From Phycisphaerae bacterium (GTDB taxonomy: Bacteria > Planctomycetota > Phycisphaerae > UBA1845 > PWPN01), in contig JAGNEZ010000066.1 of the NCBI GenBank assembly GCA_018003015.1, positions 1 through 32,174 on the forward strand: a stretch of 32,174 nt of DNA, written 5' to 3'. Positions 1 to 8,563 of the stretch are shown piece by piece. Below the pieces are notes generated by a model. It saw nothing but the letters and a program-made list of their open reading frames with translations. It was not told the DNA's origin and ran no database searches. How positions within the stretch are numbered: the stretch's first letter is position 1; every line of letters starts with the position of its first letter. The position numbers and the translations under genes are program-made.

Positions 1-3000
1 CCCGTATCTCGCGTGGCCAGCCGGGGGTGCGACAGCCTGCACATCCGCGGGGAGGTGGGGTGATCGGCTCGTACTTCCGAACGAGCGATCGGTTTGTGTG
101 TACCTCTCGGGGCGCCCGCGCTTGCGGGCTCGGCGTGGAGGCGGGGGCGGAGGCGGGTCGCGATACGACTGGAACAGGGGTGGTGGGCTCGGCGGGCATG
201 CGCTGCTTGACGAAGGCCTGCAGATCTGGATTGTCGGGGAAACGCTGGGTCAGAGCCATCAGAGCGGACTGGAAGCGTCCCGGGTCATCAAGGGCTTTCT
301 CCGCTTCGGCCAGATGGTTCATGGCCGTCAGCGAGTCGCCGATCTCGAGCGAGACGTGGGTAGCCAGCAGGCGGGTGTTGGGCCAGTCGGGAGCCAGTCT
401 CAGGCTCTTCTCCATGGTGTCGGCGAACCACGTGGGGCGATCTTTGGGCGGAAAGAGACTGGCCATCTGTTGACAGAGCTCGCTGTAGCCGAGGCCTACC
501 AGGTAGTTCAGCTCCGCCTCGCTTTTGGCTTCCCGAGTACTCGTCAGTTGCCTGCGGGCCTGCTCCTCGTTGCCGCTGGCCAGCATATAGAAGGCCAGGT
601 TGCGGTTGACGGCTCGGGTGTGATCCGCATCGCCGGTCTTCGGCCACCGCTTGATCGAAGCTTGGCAGGATTCAAGCGCCTTCGCTGGTTCGTTCGGGAA
701 GGCCAGCAGCAGGTACTGGGCCTGGTCGATGAGGGCCAGTGAGACCGCGGCGGGGAATCGCGGCTCGATTTGTTGGGACAGAGCGGTGGCCAGGCCGGCC
801 AGATCCGCCGCTCTGGCGAACTCGCCGTTCAACATATGGGTTCTGGCCGCCAGTCGGACAGACTCGGGGATGTACGTTTCCAGGCAGGCTTTGGGATCGG
901 AGTCCTGCAGGGCGGTTCGGGCGGTCTGGACATACCGGTCGAGCAGCAAGGAGAGACTTTGGTCGTCCATGAGTGACTCGATCGCGGCGTTGAATCCGTC
1001 GATCAGGTCGAGGCCCAGGGGTGAGCCCATCTCGAACGAGGCTGGCCAGAACGGTCCGCTCCGGAGGGGGAGTCTCAGGAAGTCCACGCGGTCGGTCAGG
1101 GGCCTGTCGTCACACGCCCGGAACGCGCGCAGGCCGTGTACCGGATCCAGCCGATCCCGCTGGAACTCGGCCAGGAGCAGGGCCCGGATCTTTGGCAGAT
1201 GGGACTGGGCTTTCTCGATCAGGCCGAGCTTCTCCTGGAGATGCTCGATTTGTTCCTGAATCATCTCAACATCGGCCATTCGCCCCGCCGCGTTCGGGTA
1301 GCCCGGCATCCGCGTCAGGAGCATCTCCCCGTTGGCGAGAGCCTTCTCTCGGTATGCACCGAAGGCCGCCACATCCTCGCGGATCAGATCCAGGACGCCG
1401 ACCGGCAGCCGGTCCGGCCGCTCCTGGCGGACCAGCATTCTCTGGAGCTGTTGCCAGCGATAGCCCGCCGCCTGCGTTGCCGTCATGTTGGCCAGGTTGG
1501 CTGCCGAAAGCCTTGCCTCAACGGACAGGCGGCCGCTCGCGGCGATCTCGGCTTCCTTCAGGGCCGGGTCCCACTCCATCTTGGACGAGTGCCTGGTGAC
1601 CGCGTAGTCGGCTAAGGCGCCCTGCCAGTCCCGCGCCGATATCGCCAGCGTCGCGGCGCAGACCACCACGCCGGCCCCAAGTCCGGCCACCCGAGCCAAT
1701 CCCCCGAATCGCCGGGCAGGCAGGGCGGTGCATTCGCCGCCGCGCGACGCTGCCCAAAGCAGGCCCACGACTGTCCAGTAGATCAAAGGCAAGCCCGGCA
1801 TTCGAAGACCAACGTCGGTGGCTTCACAGGCCACAATCCCCACAAACGAGCCAAGTAGGGCGAAGATCGTCCATCGCTCACAGCCCGTCTTCGCCCGCTG
1901 CAAGGCGACCATGCCTCCCCAGCATGTTGCCGCCAGGGCCAGGGCCGTCAGAATCAGGCCGATCAGCCCCAGGTCGGCCAGAATCTCCAGCCACTCGTTG
2001 TGGGCGTGCCCGAGCATCTCCGCCGGGAAGAGGCTCGGGTTCAACTCCGCTTCGTTCCGTGAGAAGGCTTGAGCCAGAAGCACGTAGCTTCCCTGGCCGT
2101 GTCCGATCAGCGGGCGCTCCATGAAGAGGCTCAGGGCGTACGACCAGCAGTAGAGGCGGAACACGGCCGTATCCGTCCGCCGACTGAGCCAGACGGCGGC
2201 CAGCATGGCCAGAACCACGAGCATGACCACCAGCAGGATGCGCCGTTTCCTGCCCGTCGCCAGGCAGCAGCCGGCAATCATGAGGCCGACGGCCAGTCCC
2301 ATCTGGGGGCCGCGAGAGTCCGCCCAGTAGAAGGCCCATGAGAGGATGATCAACACTACGCCCGAGATGGCCAGGCCCCAGATCAACCGGGTGGCGGCTG
2401 AATCGGAGCTTGACGGACCACTCGAAGCTGCACTGGAACAAGTGATACCTACCAGCCGCAGCCTCGCCCCGACGAGGCCGCCGACGGCCATCATGATCCC
2501 CGGCAGCAGACATGCGGCGAAGAAGATCGGGTTGCCGATTGGGAACTTCAACCGCTGGGCGGGGGCTCGTTCGATGTGGTACCAGATGCCAATGACCGCC
2601 GTCACCACAAGAACCGCGGTGAGTCCGAGGGCCACGTACCGGACGCCGCGGCTGGTCAAGGTGCGGCCAAGGGCAATGGCCCAGAGGACGAAACCCAATT
2701 GGCGCAGCCCCTCGCCCCACGCGACCTCGGGCCAGGGTGACCACCGGTAGCTGAGAATCGACCAGGCGGCCATCAACAGCAGGAACACTTGGGCGAGGTC
2801 TGATGAAGGAATGTCCCGGCGCAAGGCTGCCGAGTCCAGGCCGCGCCCCAGACTCGCCTCCGCGGAGGGGCCTTCTTCGCGGCGCGATCTGCCGAACCAG
2901 GCGATCGCGGCCACCAAAACGACGATGGCCGTACCGATCCCCTGCACCAGCCACTTGATCTCTACGCCCTGACGGGTGGGATACTGGTGGTTGAAGACCA

Positions 3001-3187
3001 TCAGACTGGTCAGGGCTCGCAGGGCCGAACCTGGTTTCCAGGGCTTGTGGCCGACCTCAACTCCCTCACCGGCGCTGATCAGAAGACAGCATGCGGCCAG
3101 AGTCACGATGGCCACCACGACGAGGACCTGTTCCGCAGCGGTCAAGCCCGGCCGGTTGCTCTCTGCGCCCGGCAGCGGCTCGTTCAT
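1..3187 (-). CDS. O-antigen ligase/polymerase-type membrane protein with TPR-like C-terminal region (3' end outside window)
   Basis: The frame is open from an ATG at 3187 to the window edge, giving 1062 codons with no stop, so the C-terminus is missing. The ATG follows an AGGA ribosome binding site about six bases upstream. An in-frame ATG at 3223 is an alternative start. Roughly residues 15-510 hold about a dozen hydrophobic segments. Around residue 385 is the motif GHAHNEWLEILADLGLIG, typical of the Wzy_C / O-antigen ligase superfamily, whose members polymerise glycan units or ligate them to a carrier on the outer face of the inner membrane. From about residue 510 the protein is soluble and helical with TPR-like repeats, then a Pro/Ala/Ser-rich linker (about residues 995-1030). 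This polymerase-plus-TPR layout is common in Planctomycetota. It follows the adenosyltransferase gene on the same strand, with a hairpin in the gap. The substrate is unknown. The family is fairly sure; the choice between ligase and polymerase is open. Confidence 0.8.
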   Translation of the reverse strand, partial: MNEPLPGAESNRPGLTAAEQVLVVVAIVTLAACCLLISAGEGVEVGHKPWKPGSALRALTSLMVFNHQYPTRQGVEIKWLVQGIGTAIVVLVAAIAWFGRSRREEGPSAEASLGRGLDSAALRRDIPSSDLAQVFLLLMAAWSILSYRWSPWPEVAWGEGLRQLGFVLWAIALGRTLTSRGVRYVALGLTAVLVVTAVIGIWYHIERAPAQRLKFPIGNPIFFAACLLPGIMMAVGGLVGARLRLVGITCSSAASSGPSSSDSAATRLIWGLAISGVVLIILSWAFYWADSRGPQMGLAVGLMIAGCCLATGRKRRILLVVMLVVLAMLAAVWLSRRTDTAVFRLYCWSYALSLFMERPLIGHGQGSYVLLAQAFSRNEAELNPSLFPAEMLGHAHNEWLEILADLGLIGLILTALALAATCWGGMVALQRAKTGCERWTIFALLGSFVGIVACEATDVGLRMPGLPLIYWTVVGLLWAASRGGECTALPARRFGGLARVAGLGAGVVVCAATLAISARDWQGALADYAVTRHSSKMEWDPALKEAEIAASGRLSVEARLSAANLANMTATQAAGYRWQQLQRMLVRQERPDRLPVGVLDLIREDVAAFGAYREKALANGEMLLTRMPGYPNAAGRMADVEMIQEQIEHLQEKLGLIEKAQSHLPKIRALLLAEFQRDRLDPVHGLRAFRACDDRPLTDRVDFLRLPLRSGPFWPASFEMGSPLGLDLIDGFNAAIESLMDDQSLSLLLDRYVQTARTALQDSDPKACLETYIPESVRLAARTHMLNGEFARAADLAGLATALSQQIEPRFPAAVSLALIDQAQYLLLAFPNEPAKALESCQASIKRWPKTGDADHTRAVNRNLAFYMLASGNEEQARRQLTSTREAKSEAELNYLVGLGYSELCQQMASLFPPKDRPTWFADTMEKSLRLAPDWPNTRLLATHVSLEIGDSLTAMNHLAEAEKALDDPGRFQSALMALTQRFPDNPDLQAFVKQRMPAEPTTPVPVVSRPASAPASTPSPQARAPREVHTNRSLVRKYEPITPPPRGCAGCRTPGWPREIR

Positions 3188-3243
3188 GGTGATTCCTGTG
3201 TAGTTGATCGGAGATTCGGACATGGTTGTGGTCTCGGATGAGC

Positions 3244-3265
3244 AGCCGGCTTCTCGTTGCCGGCT
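3244..3265 (-). terminator. Hairpin between the adenosyltransferase and the O-antigen ligase-like gene
   Basis: A perfect 7-bp inverted repeat (AGCCGGC / GCCGGCT) with an 8-base loop lies between the stop of the adenosyltransferase (3326) and the start of the next minus-strand gene (3187). No U-run follows it on the minus strand, so it could be an attenuating or RNA-stabilising hairpin rather than a true terminator. Confidence 0.3.
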
Positions 3266-3325
3266 TTCTTCAGTTCGGCCCTTAGTCGGCAGAAGGGGAT
3301 AGCCGTCCGTCGTGCTTCCCCAGTC

Positions 3326-3886
3326 TCACTTCTCATCTTGTCTCCCTGCCCATTCCATGTCGGCCACTCCGGCCTCGCGGTTCGCCTGACGGGCCCAGGC
3401 AAAGAGCAGGTCTCCCAGTCGGTTCAGATAGACGATGATCTCCTCGCGAATCGGCTCCTGCCGGTGGAGGGAGACCACGGTCCGCTCGACCCGCCGGCAG
3501 CAGGTCCGGGCAATGTGCAGTCGGCCGGCCAGTTCGGTGCCCCCGGGCAGGATGAAATGGGCCAGCGGACCGGTCGCCTCGCAAGCCTCGTCGATCCACG
3601 CCTCGAGCCTTCGCACCTCTTCCACGCCCACGTGCTCGGCCCGAGGAACGCTTCGAGCGGCGGGGGGCGTGGCCAGTTCGGCCCCGATCATGAACAGCTC
3701 GCTCTGGACTCGCTGGGCACGCTCGCCGACCACAGTCCCGTCGGCCGCGCATCGGCACCAGCCCAGCAGGCTGTTCAACTCGTCCGCCTCGCCGTACGCC
3801 CAGACCCGCGCATCGCTCTTGGGCACCCTGCTTCCGTCAAAGAGCGACGTTTCTCCATGATCGCCGTCACGTGTATACAGCTTCAT
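3326..3886 (-). CDS. pduO: PduO-type ATP:cob(I)alamin adenosyltransferase
   Basis: 186 residues, the usual length for single-domain PduO/MMAB enzymes, which transfer the adenosyl group of ATP to cob(I)alamin to make coenzyme B12. The start at 3886 gives the family's typical N-terminus: the ATP-binding YTRDGDHGETSLFDG at residues 4-18, followed by VPKSD and AYGEADELNSLLGW. Near the C-terminus is the helix RLGDLLFAWARQANREAG, which carries conserved Arg and Asn residues. An upstream in-frame start at 3997 would add 37 residues with no family character, so I reject it. The gene lies in a minus-strand run with spmA/spmB upstream. A PduS-like cobalamin-reductase homologue lies about 12 kb away, which makes a functional link plausible but unproven. 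No B12 riboswitch is apparent in the 163 bases upstream. Confidence 0.9.
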   Translation of the reverse strand: MKLYTRDGDHGETSLFDGSRVPKSDARVWAYGEADELNSLLGWCRCAADGTVVGERAQRVQSELFMIGAELATPPAARSVPRAEHVGVEEVRRLEAWIDEACEATGPLAHFILPGGTELAGRLHIARTCCRRVERTVVSLHRQEPIREEIIVYLNRLGDLLFAWARQANREAGVADMEWAGRQDEK

Positions 3887-4049
3887 TCCCTGCAAGCTAC
3901 AGAGAGCCCCCCGGTCGGTCAACGCGGGCGGGCTTTGTGAGGGCCGATCATACCGAGAGACAGAGCGCCCACCGGGCTCAAGTCCCAGATGATCCACGCC
4001 CAGGGCGCCGGACAGCGCAGCCCGACGCCACGGAACACGGTGGGTGAAC

Positions 4050-4607
4050 TCACCGGTAAAACGCGGTCGCCAGGACGATAGCCGCGATCACGCCCACCAG
4101 GTCAGCCAGCAGAGCCGCCGCTAGCGTGTGCCGGATTTTCTTGATGCCGATCGACCCGTAGTACACGGTCAGCACGTAGAACGTTGTTTCGGTACTGCCT
4201 TGAATCACTGATGCCGCATACCCGATGAAACTATCCGGGCCGTGAAACTTGAACAGATCAAGCATGACCCCGCGCGCCCCGCTGCCCGACAACGGTCGAA
4301 TCAAGGCCAGCGGCAGCAACTCCAGTTTATCCACGTGCTCGCTCAGGCCAGCCTGGGCCATGAGCCACCCGAGCCCGGTCTTCAGGTCGTCCAGGGCCCC
4401 GCTCGCTCGGAAAACCGCGATCACCGACAGAATCGCTACCAGGTAGGGAATGATCATCACCGCCACGTCGAAACCCTCCTTGGCCCCGGCGACGAAGGTC
4501 TCATACATTGGCACTTTCCTGCCCCAGCCGGCCAGGATGATCGCCAGAAAGATGGCCGGCACCGCCCATTGGCTGACAATCTGGATCTGGTCGAGGAATC
4601 CGGTCAT
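4050..4607 (-). CDS. spmB: Spore maturation protein B-like membrane protein (Gate / nucleoside-recognition domain)
   Basis: 185 residues with about five hydrophobic segments. Family signatures include a P-M-Y-E-x-F-V-x-G-A-K-E-G-F block near residues 33-46, a 'RPLSGSGARG' block near residue 103, and a 'QGSTETTFYVLTVYYG' block near residue 135, all characteristic of SpmB. The ATG at 4607 overlaps the spmA stop in an ATGA arrangement, indicating translational coupling. SpmA and SpmB are needed for spore-core dehydration in Bacillus, but homologues are widespread in bacteria that do not sporulate, where their role is not established. Gate-domain relatives are transport-like proteins. Confidence 0.9.
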   Translation of the reverse strand: MTGFLDQIQIVSQWAVPAIFLAIILAGWGRKVPMYETFVAGAKEGFDVAVMIIPYLVAILSVIAVFRASGALDDLKTGLGWLMAQAGLSEHVDKLELLPLALIRPLSGSGARGVMLDLFKFHGPDSFIGYAASVIQGSTETTFYVLTVYYGSIGIKKIRHTLAAALLADLVGVIAAIVLATAFYR

Positions 4608-5389
4608 GACTTCACCTCCTGGTCGCCGTCGCTCTGGGTTGCGGGCTCGGATTTGTCGAGCGGGGCGTCGACTGGAGAGGCCGGGTGCACGCGTTCTGCG
4701 GCCGCCGGCATCGGGTAGAACCGCTGCAGGAATCGGGCGGCGAAGATGGCCGCCACCGTGGTGCAGAATCCGGCGATCATCATGGCCACGACCGGACTGG
4801 CCGGGTCGTTACTGCCGGTGGCGATGCGGTAGCCGATGATGCTGAACGGGACCAGGGTCAGGCTCCCGGTGTTCATCGCCAGAAACGTCGCCATGCTGTT
4901 GGTGGCCGTGTCATGGGTCGGATTCAACGTCTGCAGCTCCTTCATCGCCTTGAGGCCGAGCGGGGTGGCCGCGTTGTCCAGTCCCAGCATGTTGGCGGCC
5001 ATGTTCATGACGATCGCGCCGCCAGCCGGGTGATCCTTGGGGATGTCCGGGAACAGCCATCTCAGCAGTGGGCGGAGCAGCCGGGCGAGCCCTTCGATGA
5101 GCCCAGCTTGGTGGGCGATCTTCATGAAGCCCAGCCACAAGGCCATGATCGCGATGAAACTGATGCAGATGTCCACGCTTGCCTTGGCCGCGTCCACGGC
5201 CGACGTGGTCAGCTTCTTGCCCATCTCCCTCATCGCCTCCGCTCGGGAGGGCGAAGGCCCCGCGGGCGAGTCCGCCGACGCGGGCGCGGTCGTCGCGGGG
5301 ACGATTCGCGCCGGTGGGGCAAACAGGGCTTTGCCCAGCCCATACAGGAGTCCGATCAGCAGCAACGCGAACCAGATCTTGTTCAGCAT
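4604..5389 (-). CDS. spmA: Spore maturation protein A-like membrane protein (Gate / nucleoside-recognition domain)
   Basis: 261 residues. The ATG at 5389 opens with the typical MLNKIWFALL and has a GGGAG ribosome binding site seven bases upstream; the frame stays open further upstream without family character. A Pro/Ala-rich insert (about residues 27-48) separates the first transmembrane helix from the Gate domain. The signature NMLGLDNAATPLGLKAM (about residue 125) and the later 'MATFLAMNTGSLTLVPFS' identify SpmA. The C-terminal 30 residues are a charged tail. It is the first gene of the spmA-spmB pair (4-bp overlap) and probably forms a complex with SpmB in the inner membrane. Confidence 0.9.
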   Translation of the reverse strand: MLNKIWFALLLIGLLYGLGKALFAPPARIVPATTAPASADSPAGPSPSRAEAMREMGKKLTTSAVDAAKASVDICISFIAIMALWLGFMKIAHQAGLIEGLARLLRPLLRWLFPDIPKDHPAGGAIVMNMAANMLGLDNAATPLGLKAMKELQTLNPTHDTATNSMATFLAMNTGSLTLVPFSIIGYRIATGSNDPASPVVAMMIAGFCTTVAAIFAARFLQRFYPMPAAAERVHPASPVDAPLDKSEPATQSDGDQEVKS

Positions 5390-5905
5390 GAAAACGCTCC
5401 CATGGTGACCGAAATCAGTCCGAGGGGCATGGTAATCCTCTCGGCGCACGCCGCAACGCCGGAGAAGGGAAACTCGGCCGTGCTGTGGCGGCCAGAGGCT
5501 TGTGTCGTGCTGACCTGATCCAAGGCAGGAAGCACGGCCAGGCGAGGCGCCGCCGGTAGGGTAAGCGGTTGATGAACAAAGGACCGTCGCGGTCAGTCCC
5601 GGTCGGGCGTTTGAACACGAAGACCTTCGCCGAAAGACGCCTTTGGGAGAAGCGGCGTGAACCAGCTGCCGCCAAACGCGGGACGGCAGATGAAAAGCGT
5701 TCTTGGGAGTCCGCCGCATCGCCTGGAGTGGCTCGCCGCCGGCCTGTCCGAGGACCTGTGTGCGAGAGGGCGATGGTTCCCTTGCCGGTGACGATCGCCG
5801 GGAACTGGCGCCGATGGGCATTGGCCGTGTCCGTCCGCGCTGGGTTTTTCCTGGGATCGTGTACAATGCGCGCGGTGTTATGTAATTGCAGAACGGGAGC
5901 AAGAT
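5390..5905. other. Intergenic region between divergent spmA and the serine hydrolase-NamZ gene
   Basis: About 515 bases that must hold two divergent promoters. I find no convincing gene. Open frames here are extensions of the flanking genes or antisense shadows and lack family motifs. On the plus strand TACAAT at 5862-5867 is a possible -10 box about 40 bases before the start at 5906, but no good -35 sits at the right distance. Confidence 0.5.
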
Positions 5906-8287
5906 ATGCGTGGCAGGGCACACCTGATCGGCGTAGTGGCGGCTTTCTCAACTCTCTCCGTGGTCCTGGCCGACACGGGCGGATTCGATCTTGCCCGGAT
6001 GGCTTGGGCCGACAAGCACATTGAGGCGGCGATTGGGCGAGGTGAGCTGCCCGGGGCGGTGCTCCTGGTTGGCCGGGGCAGTCAAGTCGTGTACCGCAAG
6101 GCCTACGGCCACAAGGCGGTCAAGCCGGAGAAGGTGGTCATGACGCCGGACACCGTTTTCGACATGGCCTCGGTGTCCAAGCCGGTGGGCTGCGCGACCT
6201 CGATCATGCTGTTGATCGAACGCGGACAGCTCAACTTGAGTGATCGGGTCAGCAGGTACTTCCCCGACTTCGCCGCCAACGGCAAGCGAGACGTAACCGT
6301 GGAGCAATTGCTCCTGCATCGCGGTGGGCTTGTCCCCGACAACTCGCTGAACGATTACAGGGGTACTCCGGCCGAGTCGCTGGCCAAGATCTTCGCTCTG
6401 AAGACGATCTACGATCCGGGTTCCGGTTTCGATTACACCGACGTCGGCTACATCATGCTCGGTGAGTTGGTCAAGGTGGTCGACGGCCGGTCGCTGGATC
6501 AGTTTGCCAGGCAGGAGCTGTTTGAGCCCCTGGGCATGAAGGACACCGGCTACATGCCGTCGAATGAACTCAAGCCGCGATGTGCTCCGACGGAGCAGCG
6601 TGACGGCCACTGGATGATCGGCGAAGTGCACGACCCGCGGGCCTATGCCCTCGGCGGATTCGCCGGCCACGCGGGCTTGTTCAGTACCGCCGATGACATG
6701 GCCAGGTATTGCCGCATGATGCTCAGCGGCGGGACCCTCGATGGCAAGCGAATCCTCTCCGAGCTGGCCGTCCGGGAGATGACCCGCGGGAGGTGCTTGC
6801 CTGATGGCACCGGCTGCCGCGGCTACGGATTCGATGTCAGCACCGGCTTCTCCTCCGCGCGAGGCAATCTGTTCGAGGCGGGTTCGACCTATGGGCACAC
6901 CGGGTTCACCGGCACGATGTTCTGGATCGACCCCAACCATGACTGCTATGTCGTACTGCTGACCAATGCGGTTCATCCGGATGGTAAGGGAACCGTTATT
7001 GATCTCCGCCGGCGGGTGGCGACGGTCGTGGCCAGCGCGTTGATCGAAAGCCCGGCGGAGGGCTATCTGCCGGCGATGGTTCGTCCGCCGGTGGTGGCGG
7101 GCGCCGCATCCAACCCGACGGGCGAAACGCGCAACGCGGTGGGCAAGCCGGCCGAGGTACTCTGCGGGATCGACGTGCTCAAGCGCGACCGCTTCAAGTT
7201 GCTTGAGGGGCGGAAGGTTGCACTGATCACCAACCATACCGGCCTCGACCGTGAGGGCAATCGAACGCTCGATCTGCTCATCGCCGCCCCGAACGTCAAG
7301 GTCGTCAAGCTGTTCTCACCGGAGCACGGCTTCTACGGCAAGCTCGACGAGAAGGTCGGCGACGCGGTAGACGAGAAGACCGGTCTCAAGGTGTACAGCC
7401 TGTACGGCAAGACCAACCGGCCGACGCCGGAGATGCTCGAGGGTGTGGACACAATCGTCTACGACATTCAGGACGTTGGGGCACGTTTCTACACCTACGT
7501 GGCCACCATGGGGTACGCGATGGAGGAGGCCGCCAAGGGCAGGCTCAAGATGATCGTGCTCGACCGGCCGAATCCGATCACCGGCATCCGGGTCGACGGC
7601 CCGATTTACGACAAGCCCAACCGGGCATTCACCGCCTTCGGTCCTCTGCCCGTGGTTCACGGCATGACCGTGGGGGAACTCGCTCAGATGTTCAACGCCG
7701 AATACAAGATTGACTGCGACCTCACCGTGGTGCAGGTGGAGGGCTGGAAACGCACGATGTGGTGGGATGAGACTGGCCTCATGTGGGTCAATCCGTCACC
7801 CAACATGCGCAACCTGACCCAGGCCACGCTGTACCCGGCCATCTGCCTGCTGGAGGCCTGTAACCTCTCGGTTGGCCGGGGGACCGATCAGCCTTTCGAG
7901 TGCTTCGGTGCTCCCTGGATCGACGGCAGGAAGCTGGTCGCCGCTCTGAACGGGGCCAAGCTTCCGGGTGTGCGTTTCGTGCCCATCCAATTCACTCCCG
8001 TCCCGGGCACCAAGCTCGCGGGCAAAGAGTGTCAGGGCATCTACGTCTTGCTGACCGATCGGAACTTGTTTGAGCCGGTTCGCTCGGGCCTGACCATCGG
8101 CTGGCACCTGTCGCGTCTATTTGGCAGTCAGTTCGAGGTGGACAAGATGAACAACCTGGTGGGCAATGCCCAGGTGACCGAGGCAATCAAGGCCGTGGCC
8201 CGTCCGGACGAACTGCCCAAGTGCTGGCGTGAGCCGCTCGACGCGTTCAAGAAGGTGCGAAGCCAGTACCTGATCTACGCCCGCTGA
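5906..8287 (+). CDS. Secreted fusion: beta-lactamase-fold serine hydrolase (AmiE-like) plus NamZ/DUF1343 exo-N-acetylmuramidase
   Basis: 793 residues. The ATG follows GGGAG by six bases and opens with a short signal peptide (about residues 1-22). Residues about 30-375 form a class C beta-lactamase-fold hydrolase: S89-V-S-K92 is the SxxK motif, Y177-T-D the YxN-type motif, and GHTGFTG near residue 330 takes the place of KTG. From about residue 419 to the end is a DUF1343 (NamZ) domain with conserved blocks FSPEHGFYG, YDIQDVGARFYTY and DRPNPITG. In Bacillus subtilis the separate neighbours AmiE (YbbE, removes peptide from MurNAc) and NamZ (YbbC, removes terminal MurNAc) act in peptidoglycan recycling; the fusion suggests both steps occur in one periplasmic enzyme. 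The exact specificity of the hydrolase half is inferred from this pairing. It appears to be a single-gene transcription unit, with a convergent Hsp20 gene downstream. Confidence 0.9.
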   Translation: MRGRAHLIGVVAAFSTLSVVLADTGGFDLARMAWADKHIEAAIGRGELPGAVLLVGRGSQVVYRKAYGHKAVKPEKVVMTPDTVFDMASVSKPVGCATSIMLLIERGQLNLSDRVSRYFPDFAANGKRDVTVEQLLLHRGGLVPDNSLNDYRGTPAESLAKIFALKTIYDPGSGFDYTDVGYIMLGELVKVVDGRSLDQFARQELFEPLGMKDTGYMPSNELKPRCAPTEQRDGHWMIGEVHDPRAYALGGFAGHAGLFSTADDMARYCRMMLSGGTLDGKRILSELAVREMTRGRCLPDGTGCRGYGFDVSTGFSSARGNLFEAGSTYGHTGFTGTMFWIDPNHDCYVVLLTNAVHPDGKGTVIDLRRRVATVVASALIESPAEGYLPAMVRPPVVAGAASNPTGETRNAVGKPAEVLCGIDVLKRDRFKLLEGRKVALITNHTGLDREGNRTLDLLIAAPNVKVVKLFSPEHGFYGKLDEKVGDAVDEKTGLKVYSLYGKTNRPTPEMLEGVDTIVYDIQDVGARFYTYVATMGYAMEEAAKGRLKMIVLDRPNPITGIRVDGPIYDKPNRAFTAFGPLPVVHGMTVGELAQMFNAEYKIDCDLTVVQVEGWKRTMWWDETGLMWVNPSPNMRNLTQATLYPAICLLEACNLSVGRGTDQPFECFGAPWIDGRKLVAALNGAKLPGVRFVPIQFTPVPGTKLAGKECQGIYVLLTDRNLFEPVRSGLTIGWHLSRLFGSQFEVDKMNNLVGNAQVTEAIKAVARPDELPKCWREPLDAFKKVRSQYLIYAR

Positions 8288-8563
8288 GGAACGCGCGGGC
8301 AACCCTTGCCGGCGCGACCTGCCGCAGCACGGCAACCGGGAGCGGGGCGAACGAAAGACCCTGCCGTGCCCCTTCGCCCCCAGGTCGGCCCCACAAACGC
8401 CTCGGCCCCAACAATGGCGTCGTCATCGGTTAGCTCGATGAACCGGCCCGGCTCACCCTTGAAGCCGACACCCCGGCGGTGGTCTCCTTCCGACCATAGC
8501 TGGTGAGGGACGATCAGCGGTGGTGGCGGGCGAGAAGTGTCCGGCCTGGGGCATGGTTGGGCG

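Noticed and set aside
1878-2954. A 358-codon minus-strand open frame starting at GTG 2954
   Set aside because: Arg/Gly-rich out-of-frame translation of the O-antigen ligase-like gene, whose true frame carries the membrane helices and the HNEWLE motif.
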